A DNA stretch of 64,000 nt from Pseudomonas guariconensis (GCF_024127895.1 NZ_JAMYBK010000021.1:1-64000), one strand, 5' to 3'; numbered from the stretch's first letter, positions 8,259-17,646 are shown. Numbers and translations: made by a program. The notes: generated by a model from the letters alone, not told the origin.

Positions 8259-8882
8259 CTTCCTGGCCAGACATGGGCCGCCACCAATAGCTGCTTCTGG
8301 CTCGAGATTGCCACTCGAAAGACGATGTTGACCATGACGAATGATCTCAATCCGGAAGTCCGGCTCATACGGGGGAACATGGCATTCGACGATATCGTCT
8401 GGCGCAGCTTGCAATCGGATACCCACGATATCCGCATGAATCGGCTGCGTGCTTACGCAGCGGTCAACCAGAACGGCGGTGTGTATCCTCCGTGCGCCAA
8501 GCCTGGCGAGGTAGGCGCAGGTACGCAGGAGTGAGTGCCCCTCGTAGAGCACATCGTCAACAACCAGCAGCGGTGTTTCTGCGAGATTCAGTGCTGCAAG
8601 TCCGGGGTTTTCAATAAGCGCCGTCTCGGGATGTACCAGGCTCAGATCGTCGGCATAGCGTTTGACTTTCAGCGTATAGAGCGAAGGAGCCGGCGCTCCA
8701 ATGGGGTGGCAGTACCGTGACAAGGCGGCTGCCAACGGCGCACCGCGGCGCAGGATGCCAATGAACGCAAAGGGTTGCTCGTATGACAATGAAGCCAGTT
8801 TCTGCGCCATTGATTCCATGACAGTCCCCAGTTCCCGGGAGTCATATACGCAGAAACGATCGGTTGCTGCTGGAGTCGTCAT
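8247..8882 (-). CDS. Type I phosphoribosyltransferase
   Basis: This 211-residue protein has the PRPP-binding loop LLVVDDVLYEGHS around residues 104-116 and an earlier ILRRGAPLAAAL segment typical of PyrR/hypoxanthine-type phosphoribosyltransferases. The acceptor base or ring cannot be told from the sequence. It overlaps the PRPP-synthetase-like gene by four bases (ATGA), so the PRPP maker and a PRPP user are probably translationally coupled. The C-terminal ~25 residues (after IRHGQHRL) look unconserved and run into the MocR remnant, so the original stop may have been altered. Confidence 0.85.
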   Translation of the reverse strand: MTTPAATDRFCVYDSRELGTVMESMAQKLASLSYEQPFAFIGILRRGAPLAAALSRYCHPIGAPAPSLYTLKVKRYADDLSLVHPETALIENPGLAALNLAETPLLVVDDVLYEGHSLLRTCAYLARLGARRIHTAVLVDRCVSTQPIHADIVGIRLQAAPDDIVECHVPPYEPDFRIEIIRHGQHRLSSGNLEPEAAIGGGPCLARKSRI

Positions 8883-9853
8883 ACCGCAGCGTCTCGTTGA
8901 CCGCCGATGTTGTACTGGGTGGCGAGGGCTGCAGCGATACTTTCAGATGTATCCAGTACGTCGAAATGGCCCGCTTTGGATTCCAGCGCGGGCAGGGGAA
9001 CGCTGTCGCTGATCACGACCTTCTTCAATAGTGGACTTTCCATCAGCCCCTTACTGTCGGTGAATAGCCCATGGGTCGCCAATGCATAGATTTCGAGGGC
9101 CCCTCCAGCATGACAGGCTTCAGCCGCCCGGAGCAGCGTGGCCCCCGTACTGATGAGGTCATCGAACAGAATTACCGTGCACCCTTCGACTTTTCCGATC
9201 AGCGTGCCACCGCTCAAAGTTTCGTCGCGGCGGTACTTTTCTACGCAAGCGTGACCTATTGAACGCCCCAGGCGCTCTTCCAGGATCTGGCGGAATCGTT
9301 CGGCTCTCTTGATTCCGCCCAAATCCGGCGAAGTGACCACGATTGACTCACCCTGGTGCCAGCCAATGACGTGCTCGGCGAAAAGCGGTGCACTTTCCAG
9401 GTGCTGGGTTGGAATGCGAAATGCGTTATCGAAGGCTGCCCGGTCATGCACATCCATAGTCATCAGGCTATCGATGCGACTTGCTTCCATCATGGTCGCG
9501 ATGTAACGGGTAATGACTGGATCCTGTGCCTGGGTGCGCCGCTCCTTGCGCGTATAACAGAGATAAGGGCAAACAACCTGAAGATGCCGGGCGCCTGCAT
9601 CCTTGATTGCAGCGCTGAGAAACAGCAGGCGGCACAGTTTGTCGTGCACGCTCAGGCCAGGTTCTGGATAGAGTCCAGAAAATACGACGACGTTCCTGCC
9701 TGAAACTGGATCCAAGGGACGGCACTTGTATTCGCCATCCTCATACTGGTGCTCCGCAAGGGCACCGAGAGGTAGCGTGAGGTGGCGTGCGACGCGAGTG
9801 GCGAAGGCGTGGCTCTCATGGAGAGCCAGGAGCAGGGGAGCTTCGTCGGCCAT
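8879..9853 (-). CDS. Ribose-phosphate pyrophosphokinase-like protein
   Basis: The 324-residue product has both halves of the PRPP synthetase fold. The first shows SVHDKLCRLLFLSAAIKDAGA with VCPYLCYTRKER and a VHDRAAFDNAF segment; the second shows the ribose-5-phosphate/PRPP loop VILFDDLISTGATL. It should make PRPP from ribose 5-phosphate and a nucleotide. It is divergent from housekeeping Prs and is encoded next to a phosphoribosyltransferase and Hsp20. Related Pseudomonas loci also carry a thymidine/AMP-phosphorylase-like gene, absent here. That comparison is from memory. The job is probably stress-linked nucleotide salvage rather than bulk PRPP supply. Confidence 0.85.
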   Translation of the reverse strand: MADEAPLLLALHESHAFATRVARHLTLPLGALAEHQYEDGEYKCRPLDPVSGRNVVVFSGLYPEPGLSVHDKLCRLLFLSAAIKDAGARHLQVVCPYLCYTRKERRTQAQDPVITRYIATMMEASRIDSLMTMDVHDRAAFDNAFRIPTQHLESAPLFAEHVIGWHQGESIVVTSPDLGGIKRAERFRQILEERLGRSIGHACVEKYRRDETLSGGTLIGKVEGCTVILFDDLISTGATLLRAAEACHAGGALEIYALATHGLFTDSKGLMESPLLKKVVISDSVPLPALESKAGHFDVLDTSESIAAALATQYNIGGQRDAAV

Positions 9854-9917
9854 ACATCACCTGTTTGTGACAGAAGAACAACATGCGGGCCCCGGCATGG
9901 GGCCCGCCCGGCACAGC

Positions 9918-10463
9918 TCAGCTCTCCGATTTGACCGGGATGAGTTTCTCGGGCTTGACCGCCTCAGGACGCTTGGGCAAAGAGATCACCAGGACCCCCT
10001 TGCGGAAGCTCGCCTCGATCCCGTCCGGATCGACGTGCTCCGGCAGACTGAAGATGCGCTGGAAGGAGCCGTAGTGGCGTTCCGAAAGGTAGTAGTCCTT
10101 GCGGGAGTCTTCCTTTTCTTCCTTCTTCTCGCCACTGATGATCAGTTTGCCGTTGGCCAGCTTGAGCTGGACGTCCTTTTCCTCCATGCCCGGCAGTTCC
10201 ACTGTGACTTCGAACGACTTGTCGGTCTCTGCAATGTCTACCGCAGGCACGCTGTGGCCGGGCATCGCGTGCTTCCAGAAGGGCTCGATGTCGAAGGTGC
10301 TACGGCCGAAGGGAAAATGCAGAGGATGACGTCCGAAGTCATCGAACAGCCGGTCCACTTGCCGGCGCAGGGTGTCCAATGGTCGCCACGGGTCGCCCAG
10401 TGCAGGAGCCTTGCCGGTCTGGGGTTTGACTTCTTCTGGCAGTTTTTTTGCGGGTTCGGCCAT
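9918..10463 (-). CDS. Hsp20/alpha-crystallin small heat-shock protein
   Basis: The 181-residue protein has an N-terminal arm with WRPLDTLRRQVDRLFDDF, then an alpha-crystallin domain (about 75-165). The domain includes FEVTVELPGMEEKDVQLKLANGKL and ends with KGVLVISLPKR, close to the A-x-x-x-n-G-v-L hallmark. It would hold unfolding proteins as an ATP-independent chaperone in the cytoplasm. I chose the ATG at 10463 because GGAGGG lies 7 bases ahead of it; the in-frame ATG at 10478 lies upstream of that site. The gene is minus-strand between GNAT and the PRPP genes. No clear sigma-32 promoter was seen in the short gap before it. Confidence 0.92.
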   Translation of the reverse strand: MAEPAKKLPEEVKPQTGKAPALGDPWRPLDTLRRQVDRLFDDFGRHPLHFPFGRSTFDIEPFWKHAMPGHSVPAVDIAETDKSFEVTVELPGMEEKDVQLKLANGKLIISGEKKEEKEDSRKDYYLSERHYGSFQRIFSLPEHVDPDGIEASFRKGVLVISLPKRPEAVKPEKLIPVKSES

Positions 10464-10525
10464 TTTCAGTCCCTCCATTCGGGATGCTGGGAAATTGCTG
10501 CCACGGCCTACTGGCCGGGCGGCGC

Positions 10526-11089
10526 CTAGAGCTGAAGACTGTGGACCAACTGTGTGGCGTCCTGCGGGTCACGGGTGCTGCAGAAGCCCAGGTCATGCGC
10601 CAGAGCCCGGGCGTGGGTGTTGGTTGCGGCATCTATTGAATACATGTGCTTGAAACCGTTCTGCCGCGCGGCTTCGATGAGATGGCGCATCAGCGCGGTA
10701 CCCAGGCCGCGATGCTGCCAGGCATCGGCCACGCTTACGGCACATTCGCACTGACCGCTTTCTTTCGTGGCTGCGTAGCGACTTACACCGACTTCAATCA
10801 GCTGGCCGTCCTGATGGGCGAGCGCTACGAATGCCATCTTTTCGTGGAGGTCGACCTCCATGAGCTGATTGAGAAGCGCAGGGTCGATTTCCCTGATCGC
10901 ACCCAGAAAGCGGAAGTGCCGACTCTCGCGGGACAGGTTGCGAATGAACTCGACCTCGCGATCACGATCCTCCTGGCGAAGCGGCCGTATGAGTACATGA
11001 CTGCCATCGTTCAAGGGTTCAATCCAGTGCGCTTCGGCATCTGTGCTGGATCCGGGAATCGTCAGTCGTGGATTACGGGGCAAGGCCAT
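10526..11089 (-). CDS. GNAT-family N-acetyltransferase
   Basis: The 187-residue protein carries the acetyl-CoA-binding motif A (VSVADAWQHRGLGTALMRHLIEAA; Q/R-x-x-G-x-G/A near residues 127-134) and a following IDAATNTHARALAHDLGF block typical of GNAT enzymes. Its start resembles the acetyltransferase domain of Pat-type protein lysine acetyltransferases (GSHVLIRPLRQEDRDRE), which modify acyl-CoA synthetases. The substrate is not determined. It is the promoter-proximal gene of the hsp20/PRPP group and lies 62 bp ahead of hsp20. Confidence 0.85.
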   Translation of the reverse strand: MALPRNPRLTIPGSSTDAEAHWIEPLNDGSHVLIRPLRQEDRDREVEFIRNLSRESRHFRFLGAIREIDPALLNQLMEVDLHEKMAFVALAHQDGQLIEVGVSRYAATKESGQCECAVSVADAWQHRGLGTALMRHLIEAARQNGFKHMYSIDAATNTHARALAHDLGFCSTRDPQDATQLVHSLQL

Positions 11090-11269
11090 GGCGATAACTC
11101 CATGGAGGAAAAAGTGGTATCAGATTTGCGCCCATGGCCCGGGGGCGATTTGACGAGGATCAATTTTGATGTGGATCGCGCTTACCTCCCGACGGCAGGC
11201 TCGAAGGTCCTTTGTCGATCCCCATCAATCCCATCGTTAACAGTGTTGCCCAGGTCGAGAGGACACTGG

Positions 11270-11929
11270 CTAGCGGCCGCATGGTGGAGCGGGTAGCCCC
11301 ACCAGGGCATCGCAGCCAGCCGCAGCGGTGTGTTCCAGGCTGGAGGCGGCGCCGAGAATCATCTCGGTAAGTTGTTCGGCGATCTGCAGGGATGACAGGG
11401 GGGATTCGACATCCTCGGCATCCGGAAGACTTTCCAGCATGCCGATGACCCTGCTGGTGAAGAACTTCATCTGTGAGCCTTCAAGGCCTCGATGGGCTGG
11501 GAGGCAAGCGATGATGCCGGTCAGGTACTGCGCATAGTCATTGCGTAGATCGGCCAGTACGCGATTCTGTTCTGCCGTCAGATTGCGCCGTTCCCGCAGC
11601 ATGAGCTGCAGCTTTTTCCGCTCGCCCTGCTGAAACTCGATGAAGGCACCAACGAAGGCGCGCAGGCGGGGGAGCGTACCCTTGGTTGCCTTCAGTCTTG
11701 CCCGGGTGAGGCTGAGCAGGTCGCTCATGCACTCTTCGACAAGATCGAAGAGTAATGCCTGCTTGCTTTCGATGTGGTTGTACAGCGATCCCGCAGCTAT
11801 CCCCAGGTGGGCGGCCAGGTCACGCAGGCTGGTGTTCTGGTAGCCCTGTTCGCTGAACAGGTCCACGGCCGCCTGGCGCAGGCGTTCCTGTGTGCCGGTC
11901 GGCTGGGCGAATTTCGAGCTGCAGTTCAT
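11270..11929 (-). CDS. TetR-family transcriptional regulator
   Basis: The 219-residue protein has an N-terminal TetR helix-turn-helix (TQERLRQAAVDLFSEQGYQN, then LRDLAAHLGIAAGSLYNHIESKQAL, about residues 12-58) and a helical ligand-binding half. A long upstream extension of the frame is unlikely to be translated because it overlaps the permease gene, so I start at MNCSSKF. It is the last gene of the hutC-to-tetR series on the minus strand and may control part of the operon or a CoA-ester-responsive step. Its ligand is unknown. Confidence 0.88.
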   Translation of the reverse strand: MNCSSKFAQPTGTQERLRQAAVDLFSEQGYQNTSLRDLAAHLGIAAGSLYNHIESKQALLFDLVEECMSDLLSLTRARLKATKGTLPRLRAFVGAFIEFQQGERKKLQLMLRERRNLTAEQNRVLADLRNDYAQYLTGIIACLPAHRGLEGSQMKFFTSRVIGMLESLPDAEDVESPLSSLQIAEQLTEMILGAASSLEHTAAAGCDALVGLPAPPCGR

Positions 11930-12006
11930 GAGGACTCGGAGCGTGGTGGCGGAGTGGGTGGGAAACCGGCTTGCCGCCCTGTGGGGCGACAAGCCGGGCT
12001 CAGGGG

Positions 12007-13413
12007 CTAGCGTTGTCCCTGCATAATGCATTGAGCCTGTGCTTCCGGCGTGCGCCGAGCCCACTGCCGGGCGAGCGGGTAATAGACCAGCGCCGGCAGC
12101 ACCAGGCCGATCAGCCAGGAGATGTCCACTCCGCCGAGCGTTTCTACCAGCGGGCCCGTGTAGAAGCCGCTATCGATGAAGGGCATCTGCACGACCACGC
12201 CGAACACATAGGTGCCGATGCCGACCCAGTTCCAGCGGCCGTAGCGTCCATTCGGATCGTCCAGGGCGGCAACGTCGTAACGCTCCTTGGTGATGAAGTA
12301 GTAGTCCACCAGGTTGATGGCGCTCCAGGGCGTGAAGAACGCCAGCAGGAACAGCAGGAACGACTTGAATGCAGCCAGGAAGGAATGCTGCCCAGCCAGC
12401 GCCAGGCCAGTGGACAGACCAACGATCAGCAGCACGAACACCAGGCGCTGCAGCCGCGTCACCTGCAGCTGGCCACGGAAGCCGCTGATGATAGTGGCGA
12501 TGCACATGAAGCTGCCGTAGGCGTTGAGCGTGGCGATGGTGACCTTGCCGAAGGCGACGCTGAAGAACAACGCGGCAGCCATCAGGCCACTGGCGCCTAG
12601 CCCCACCACGTAGGCCACCGGCTGGCCGGAGAAGGCCTTGCCGGCCAGCGCGGCGGCGAACACCCCCAATACCATGGAGGTCTGCGAGCCGATCACTGAA
12701 CCCAGGCCCACGGCGAGGAAGGTTTTCGGCGAGGAGGTGTGGCTGGGCAGGTAGCGCGAGTAGTCGGCGACATAGGGGCCGAAGGCAATCTGCCAGGAGG
12801 CTGCCAGGGATACCGCCAGCAGGAAGGTGTTCCAGGCGAAGTGGCGATTCTCCAGTAACACGCCGATGTCGTTGGCCGACAGCAGGCGCACGAACAGGTA
12901 GGCGAAGGCGACTACTCCCAGCACGCTGGCGGCCTTGCCCAGCAGATGGATTGCCCGATAGCCGCAGACCGTCACCACGACAATGACTGCCGCGAACACC
13001 AGGATGCCCACTGTGTCGCTGACGTGCAGCAACTGGCCAATGGCCTGGCCGGCCAGCACCGTGCCGGTGGCGTTGAAACCGACGTACATCACGCACACCA
13101 GAACCAGCGGGATCACCGCGCCGAACACGCCGAATTGCACCCGGCTGGAGATCATCTGCGGCAGGCCCAGCTTGGGCCCCTGGGCACCGTGCAGGGCCAT
13201 GACCACGCCGCCGAATATCTGGCCGATGAGCAGGCCGATCAGCGACCAGAACACGTCGCCGCCCAGCACCACAGCCAGGGCGCCGGTGACGATCGCGGTG
13301 ATCTGCAGGTTGCAGCCGAACCACAGGGTGAACTGGCTGAACAGCCGGCCATGCCGCTCGGACTCGGGTATGTAATCAATGGAACGGGTTTCGATCAGGG
13401 ACTTACCAGCCAT
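12007..13413 (-). CDS. NCS1-type permease, probably for imidazole substrates
   Basis: The 468-residue protein has about twelve hydrophobic segments and NCS1 hallmarks near the N-terminus (ERHGRLFSQFTLWFGCNLQI, then GLPQMISSRVQFGVFGA). It is a secondary symporter of the purine/cytosine/allantoin permease family in the inner membrane. In Pseudomonas an NCS1-like permease is known in histidine loci as a urocanate transporter. Here the gene follows hutU, a CoA-transferase and an acyl-CoA dehydrogenase, so urocanate or imidazole propionate is the natural guess. That assignment is inference; the family is clear. It begins about 107 bp after the acyl-CoA dehydrogenase stop, with a strong hairpin between them. 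Confidence 0.88.
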   Translation of the reverse strand: MAGKSLIETRSIDYIPESERHGRLFSQFTLWFGCNLQITAIVTGALAVVLGGDVFWSLIGLLIGQIFGGVVMALHGAQGPKLGLPQMISSRVQFGVFGAVIPLVLVCVMYVGFNATGTVLAGQAIGQLLHVSDTVGILVFAAVIVVVTVCGYRAIHLLGKAASVLGVVAFAYLFVRLLSANDIGVLLENRHFAWNTFLLAVSLAASWQIAFGPYVADYSRYLPSHTSSPKTFLAVGLGSVIGSQTSMVLGVFAAALAGKAFSGQPVAYVVGLGASGLMAAALFFSVAFGKVTIATLNAYGSFMCIATIISGFRGQLQVTRLQRLVFVLLIVGLSTGLALAGQHSFLAAFKSFLLFLLAFFTPWSAINLVDYYFITKERYDVAALDDPNGRYGRWNWVGIGTYVFGVVVQMPFIDSGFYTGPLVETLGGVDISWLIGLVLPALVYYPLARQWARRTPEAQAQCIMQGQR

Positions 13414-13487
13414 GAGGCTTTCTCCTCGCGTAGGACTACTCGTCCGACCGCGTTATTGTTGTTATTCACAGTGTTTCCTGACTCGTC

Positions 13488-13510
13488 GGGGCGGCCAGCG
13501 AGGCCGCCCC
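13488..13510. repeat. GC-rich hairpin inside the hut-type operon
   Basis: GGGGCGGCC (13488-13496) and GGCCGCCCC (13502-13510) form a 9-bp perfect stem with a 5-base loop between the acyl-CoA dehydrogenase and permease genes. No T-run follows on either strand. It is more likely an mRNA-processing or attenuating structure than a full terminator. Confidence 0.6.
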
Positions 13511-13520
13511 ATGCCTGCCG

Positions 13521-14666
13521 TCAATGGCGGGCGGCATCCAGCACGGCGCGGGAGATGATGATCTTCTGCACCTCGGAGGTTCCCTCGAAGATCCGCAGGA
13601 TCCGCGCATCGCGCACGAAGCGCTCAAGCGGCAGATCACGGATGTAGCCGTAGCCGCCGTGCAGCTGCAGGGCGGCGTCGGTGATGAAGCCACAGGCCTC
13701 GGCGGCGAACAGCTTGGCGGTCGCCGATTCCAGGCTGAAACGCTCGCCGCTGTCGCGCCGCGCCGCCGCCTTCATGGTCAGCAGGCGCGCCGCTTCGAAC
13801 TGCGCGTGCATATCGGCGATGCGCCATTGCGTGCCTTGGTAGGCCGACAGCGGCTTGGGCCCGATCTGCCGCTCGTCCACCCACTTCAGCGCGTACTCCA
13901 TAGCCGCGCGGGCGATGCCCAGGGACATGGCAGCGACTTCCACGCGGCCGCGGTCGAGCACTTCCATCGCGGTGCGGAAGCCCTGGTTCTCTTGCCCCAG
14001 CAGTGCGTCGGCGGGCAGCCAGCAGTCCAGCGCCAGCTCGTAGATGGTGCTGCCTCGCAGGCCCATGGTCTTTTCCGGATTGGCGAAGGTAACTCCGGCG
14101 GTCCCCTTGGGAATCATGAAGGCACTGATGCCACGGGCGCCGGCTTCCGGGTCGGTCTTGGCATAGAGCACGATGAAGTCGGCTTCACGGGCATTGGTGA
14201 TGTAGTGCTTGCTACCCCGGATGCGCCAGCCGTCCTTCTCGCGTACCGCACGGGTACGCATGTCCGCCGGGTTGGAACCCGCCGCCGGCTCGGTCAGGCC
14301 GAAGGCACCGAGCAGTTCGCCGGACGCGCAGCGCGGCAGCCATTCCTGACGCTGCTCCTCGGTGCCACCGATGAGGATCGAGTCGGTGGCGAGAAAGTGC
14401 GCGGTGAGGGCAGAGGCGGTGGACGCACAGGCGGCGGAAACCGCCTCCACCACCCGGCTCATGGCCAGGCTACCGATCCCGAAACCACCGTAGGTTTCGG
14501 GCAGGTTGATACCCATGAAGCCCAGCTCGCCGAGAGCCTGCAGGCTTTCGGCGCAAAAGCTTTCTTCTTCGTCATAGCGTTGTGCGTTGGCGGCCAGCAC
14601 GTCACGGCAGACACGCTCAGCCGAGTCGATGATGGCCAGTTCGGTGGCGTCGATTTCAAAGTTCAT
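13521..14666 (-). CDS. Acyl-CoA dehydrogenase, candidate imidazolepropionyl-CoA dehydrogenase
   Basis: The 381-residue flavoenzyme starts MNFEIDATELAI and has the complete family pattern: FGLTEPAAGSNPADMRT for FAD/substrate binding, YITNAREADFIV, and the C-terminal QLHGGYGYIRDLPLERFVRDARILRIFEGTSEVQK, where the Glu of the EGT motif is the usual catalytic base. It would oxidise a short acyl-CoA to the 2-enoyl-CoA using ETF. Its start overlaps the CoA-transferase stop (ATGA), and hutU precedes that gene. The inferred substrate is imidazolepropionyl-CoA and the product urocanyl-CoA. Another short acyl-CoA remains possible. Confidence 0.9.
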   Translation of the reverse strand: MNFEIDATELAIIDSAERVCRDVLAANAQRYDEEESFCAESLQALGELGFMGINLPETYGGFGIGSLAMSRVVEAVSAACASTASALTAHFLATDSILIGGTEEQRQEWLPRCASGELLGAFGLTEPAAGSNPADMRTRAVREKDGWRIRGSKHYITNAREADFIVLYAKTDPEAGARGISAFMIPKGTAGVTFANPEKTMGLRGSTIYELALDCWLPADALLGQENQGFRTAMEVLDRGRVEVAAMSLGIARAAMEYALKWVDERQIGPKPLSAYQGTQWRIADMHAQFEAARLLTMKAAARRDSGERFSLESATAKLFAAEACGFITDAALQLHGGYGYIRDLPLERFVRDARILRIFEGTSEVQKIIISRAVLDAARH

Positions 14667-15835
14667 TGGGCAGCTCCAGTACGGTTGTCGAGGCCAAACA
14701 CGGCATTGGCTTCGCCCAGGCGAGGCGCGCGCGTGGCGGCATGGGGCTTGCGCCCGTTGAAGTACACAGGTTGCGGCACCAGCGGTGGCAGGTCGTCGCT
14801 GGGCCGCACCAGCAGTTGGCGTGCCTGCGCCTGCTCGCTGCCGGTGGCCTCGGCGAGATTCCATACCGGCGAAGACGGCACTCCGGCATCCAGCAGCAGG
14901 TCGCAGGCCTGCTCGACGCTGCGCGCACCGGTCCAGCCCTCGATCTCGGCGCGCAGGGCTTGCTCGTTGCGGGTGCGCGACGGGTCGTCGGCGAAGCGCG
15001 GATCGTCCGCGAGTTCGGCGCGGCCAATGCATTCGCAGAAGCGCCGGAACAGCTTGTCGCTGGCCACCGCGATCACCACCAGGCCATCGGCTGCGCGGTA
15101 GGTATCGAAGGGCGTGGACACCGGATGGCGGTTGCCCACCAGCCCTGGTGCCCGGCCTTGGGCGAACAGGTTTGACAGGCCGGTCATCTGCAGGCTGACC
15201 AGCACGTCGAACATGGCGACGTCGATGTACTGAGCACCGCTGTTCTGGCGTTCGCGGGCGAAAAGTGCGCTGCTTATCGCCCAGGCGGCGTAGACGCCGG
15301 CGCACAGGTCGCCCAGCGCCTCACCGCTGCGAGTCGGCCCGGTTTCGGGGAAACCGCTTACGCTCATCAGCCCGGACATCGCCTGGGCGACGATGTCGTA
15401 CGCGGGGCGCTTCGATAGCGGCCCGTTCTGACCGAAACCGGAAATGCTCGCGTAGATCAGCTTCGGGTTGTGCTGCTTGAGGCTGTCAAAATCGATGCCC
15501 AGGCGCTGGGTGACGCCGGGGCGGAAGTTCTCCACCACCACGTCGGCGTCGGCCACCAACCGGTAGAAGCGCTGCAGGTCTTCTGGCGCCTTGAAGTCCA
15601 GTTCGACGCTACGCTTGCCACGATTGATCAGGCCGAAGTAGACGCTTTCACCATCCTTGAACGGGCCGAGGTGGCGGCTGTCGTCGCCGTGCCCCGGCAC
15701 TTCGAACTTGATCACTTCGGCGCCGAGGTCGGCGAGCATCGCGGTACAGTGCGGGCCGGCCAACACCCGGCTCAGGTCCAGGACACGCACCCCTTTCAGC
15801 GGCTGCGGCGCGGGCAGTTCAGTCACATTGCTCAT
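14663..15835 (-). CDS. CaiB/BaiF family III CoA-transferase, candidate urocanyl-CoA:imidazole-propionate transferase
   Basis: The 390-residue protein opens LKGVRVLDLSRVLAGPHCTA and carries NFRPGVTQRLGIDFDSL and the catalytic-Asp segment SGEALGDLCAGVYA near residue 172, all typical of family III CoA-transferases. These enzymes move CoA between carboxylates without ATP. It lies 9 bp after hutU and overlaps the acyl-CoA dehydrogenase by four bases. A self-sustaining cycle fits: CoA from urocanyl-CoA activates the next imidazole propionate and frees urocanate for HutU. The family is certain; the substrate is inferred from context. Confidence 0.88.
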   Translation of the reverse strand: MSNVTELPAPQPLKGVRVLDLSRVLAGPHCTAMLADLGAEVIKFEVPGHGDDSRHLGPFKDGESVYFGLINRGKRSVELDFKAPEDLQRFYRLVADADVVVENFRPGVTQRLGIDFDSLKQHNPKLIYASISGFGQNGPLSKRPAYDIVAQAMSGLMSVSGFPETGPTRSGEALGDLCAGVYAAWAISSALFARERQNSGAQYIDVAMFDVLVSLQMTGLSNLFAQGRAPGLVGNRHPVSTPFDTYRAADGLVVIAVASDKLFRRFCECIGRAELADDPRFADDPSRTRNEQALRAEIEGWTGARSVEQACDLLLDAGVPSSPVWNLAEATGSEQAQARQLLVRPSDDLPPLVPQPVYFNGRKPHAATRAPRLGEANAVFGLDNRTGAAQ

Positions 15836-15844
15836 GGCATGTCC

Positions 15845-17518
15845 TCAGTCAGCAGTGATCATCGGCAGGTTCAGGCCCTGTTCCCTGGCGCAGTCGATGG
15901 CGATCTGGTAACCGGCATCGGCATGGCGCATCACGCCAGTGGCAGGGTCGTTGGTCAGCACGCGGGCGATGCGCGCGGCGGCTTCGTCGGTGCCGTCGCA
16001 GACAATCACCATCCCCGAGTGCTGGGAGAAGCCCATGCCCACGCCGCCGCCGTGGTGCAGCGACACCCAGGTGGCGCCGCTGGCGGTGTTCAGCAGGGCG
16101 TTGAGCAGCGGCCAGTCGGAAACGGCATCGGAACCGTCGGCCATGGCTTCGGTTTCGCGGTTCGGACTGGAGACCGAGCCGGAGTCCAGGTGGTCGCGGC
16201 CGATGACGATCGGCGCGGACAGTTCGCCGCTGCGGACCATTTCGTTGAAGGCCAGGCCGAGCTTGGCGCGCAGGCCCAGGCCGACCCAGCAGATACGCGC
16301 CGGCAGGCCCTGGAAGCTGATGCGCTCGCGGGCCATGTCCAGCCAGCGGTGCAGGTGGGCGTCATCCGGGATCAGCTCCTTGACCTTGGCGTCGGTCTTG
16401 TAGATGTCCTGCGGGTCACCCGACAGCGCGGCCCAGCGGAACGGGCCGATGCCGCGGCAGAACAGCGGGCGGATGTAGGCCGGAACGAAGCCGGGGAAGT
16501 CGAAGGCGTTGGCCACGCCTTCTTCCTTGGCCATCTGGCGGATGTTGTTGCCGTAGTCGAAGGTCGGGATGCCCTGCTTCTGGAAGTCCAGCATGGCCTG
16601 CACGTGCACGGCCATGGATTGCTTGGCGGCCTTGACCACGGCGGCCGGCTCGGTCTGCGCGCGGTCGCGGTACTGTTCCCAGGTCCAGCCGATCGGCAGG
16701 TAGCCGTTCAGCGGGTCGTGGGCGCTGGTCTGGTCGGTGACCATGTCCGGACGTACGCCACGGCGCACCAGCTCCGGCAGGATTTCGGCGGCGTTGCCCA
16801 GCAGGGCGATGGAAATCGCCTTGCCTTCGGCGGTGTACCGGGCGATGCGCGCCAGGGCGTCATCCAGGTCCGATGCCTGCTCGTCGACGTAGCGGGTCTG
16901 CAGGCGGAAGTCGATGCGGCTCTGCTGGCATTCGATGTTCAGCGAGCAGGCGCCGGCCAGGGTCGCGGCTAGGGGCTGGGCGCCGCCCATGCCGCCGAGA
17001 CCGGCGGTGAGCACCCAGCGGCCGGTCAGGTTGCCGTTGTAGTGCTGGCGACCGGCCTCGACGAAGGTTTCATAGGTGCCCTGGACGATGCCCTGGCTGC
17101 CGATGTAGATCCAGCTGCCGGCGGTCATCTGGCCGTACATGGCCAGGCCCTTGGCATCCAGCTCGTTGAAGTGTTCCCAGGTGGCCCAGTGCGGCACCAG
17201 GTTGGAGTTGGCGATCAGCACGCGCGGGGCGTTGGCGTGGGTCTTGAACACGCCGACCGGCTTGCCGGACTGCACCAGCAGGGTTTCGTCCTCGTTCAGT
17301 TCCTTCAGGGTCTCGACGATCTTGTCGTAGCACTCCCAGTTGCGCGCCGCGCGACCGATGCCGCCGTAGACCACCAGTTCCTTCGGGTTCTCCGCCACCT
17401 CGGGGTCGAGGTTGTTCATCAGCATGCGCAGCGGCGCTTCGGTCAGCCAGCTCTTGGCGTTCAGCTTGTTGCCACGCGGGGCGCGGATTTCGGTGTCACG
17501 GAAGCGGGAGGCTTTCAT
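15845..17518 (-). CDS. hutU: Urocanate hydratase
   Basis: The 557-residue protein matches HutU in length and motifs: [13 protein letters not shown] near 51-63, [18 protein letters not shown], the NAD+-binding [12 protein letters not shown] at 173-184, and [20 protein letters not shown], which contains the cysteine known near the active site. It converts urocanate to 4-imidazolone-5-propionate using NAD+ as an electrophile. I chose MKASRF as start because AAGGAAACCACC precedes it. It is the first structural gene after a sigma-54-type promoter and HutC operators. No hutH, hutI, hutG or hutF accompanies it, so the product must be handled by genes elsewhere. Confidence 0.97.
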   Translation of the reverse strand: MKASRFRDTEIRAPRGNKLNAKSWLTEAPLRMLMNNLDPEVAENPKELVVYGGIGRAARNWECYDKIVETLKELNEDETLLVQSGKPVGVFKTHANAPRVLIANSNLVPHWATWEHFNELDAKGLAMYGQMTAGSWIYIGSQGIVQGTYETFVEAGRQHYNGNLTGRWVLTAGLGGMGGAQPLAATLAGACSLNIECQQSRIDFRLQTRYVDEQASDLDDALARIARYTAEGKAISIALLGNAAEILPELVRRGVRPDMVTDQTSAHDPLNGYLPIGWTWEQYRDRAQTEPAAVVKAAKQSMAVHVQAMLDFQKQGIPTFDYGNNIRQMAKEEGVANAFDFPGFVPAYIRPLFCRGIGPFRWAALSGDPQDIYKTDAKVKELIPDDAHLHRWLDMARERISFQGLPARICWVGLGLRAKLGLAFNEMVRSGELSAPIVIGRDHLDSGSVSSPNRETEAMADGSDAVSDWPLLNALLNTASGATWVSLHHGGGVGMGFSQHSGMVIVCDGTDEAAARIARVLTNDPATGVMRHADAGYQIAIDCAREQGLNLPMITAD

Positions 17519-17605
17519 GGTGGTTTCCTTCTTGTTAAGGCCAATGGTGTCCCTGGTGACGATTTGCCGGTCGCACCCTGGGTGTGAGTTGAGGATCATC
17601 ATCTC

Positions 17606-17617
17606 TTATACATACAA
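17606..17617. promoter_or_regulatory. Candidate HutC operator, distal
   Basis: TTATACATACAA matches TTGTATATACAA at 10 of 12 positions. Its centre lies 24 bp from the second operator, about two helical turns, on the hutU side. HutC proteins bind TGTATATACA-like palindromes. Confidence 0.6.
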
Positions 17618-17628
17618 CGATATATCAA

Positions 17629-17642
17629 CCTGTATATACAAG
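17629..17642. promoter_or_regulatory. Candidate HutC operator, promoter-proximal
   Basis: CCTGTATATACAAG contains the perfect palindrome TGTATATACA at 17631-17640. Its right end lies 4 bp from the -12 element of the sigma-54 promoter, so it covers the predicted transcription start, a position suited to repression by HutC relieved by urocanate. Confidence 0.75.
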
Positions 17643-17646
17643 ATAA

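Noticed and set aside
13524-15101. Long plus-strand open frame opposite the acyl-CoA dehydrogenase and CoA-transferase
   Set aside because: It is an antisense frame forced open by GC-rich third positions; the composition is low-complexity and no family motif is visible.
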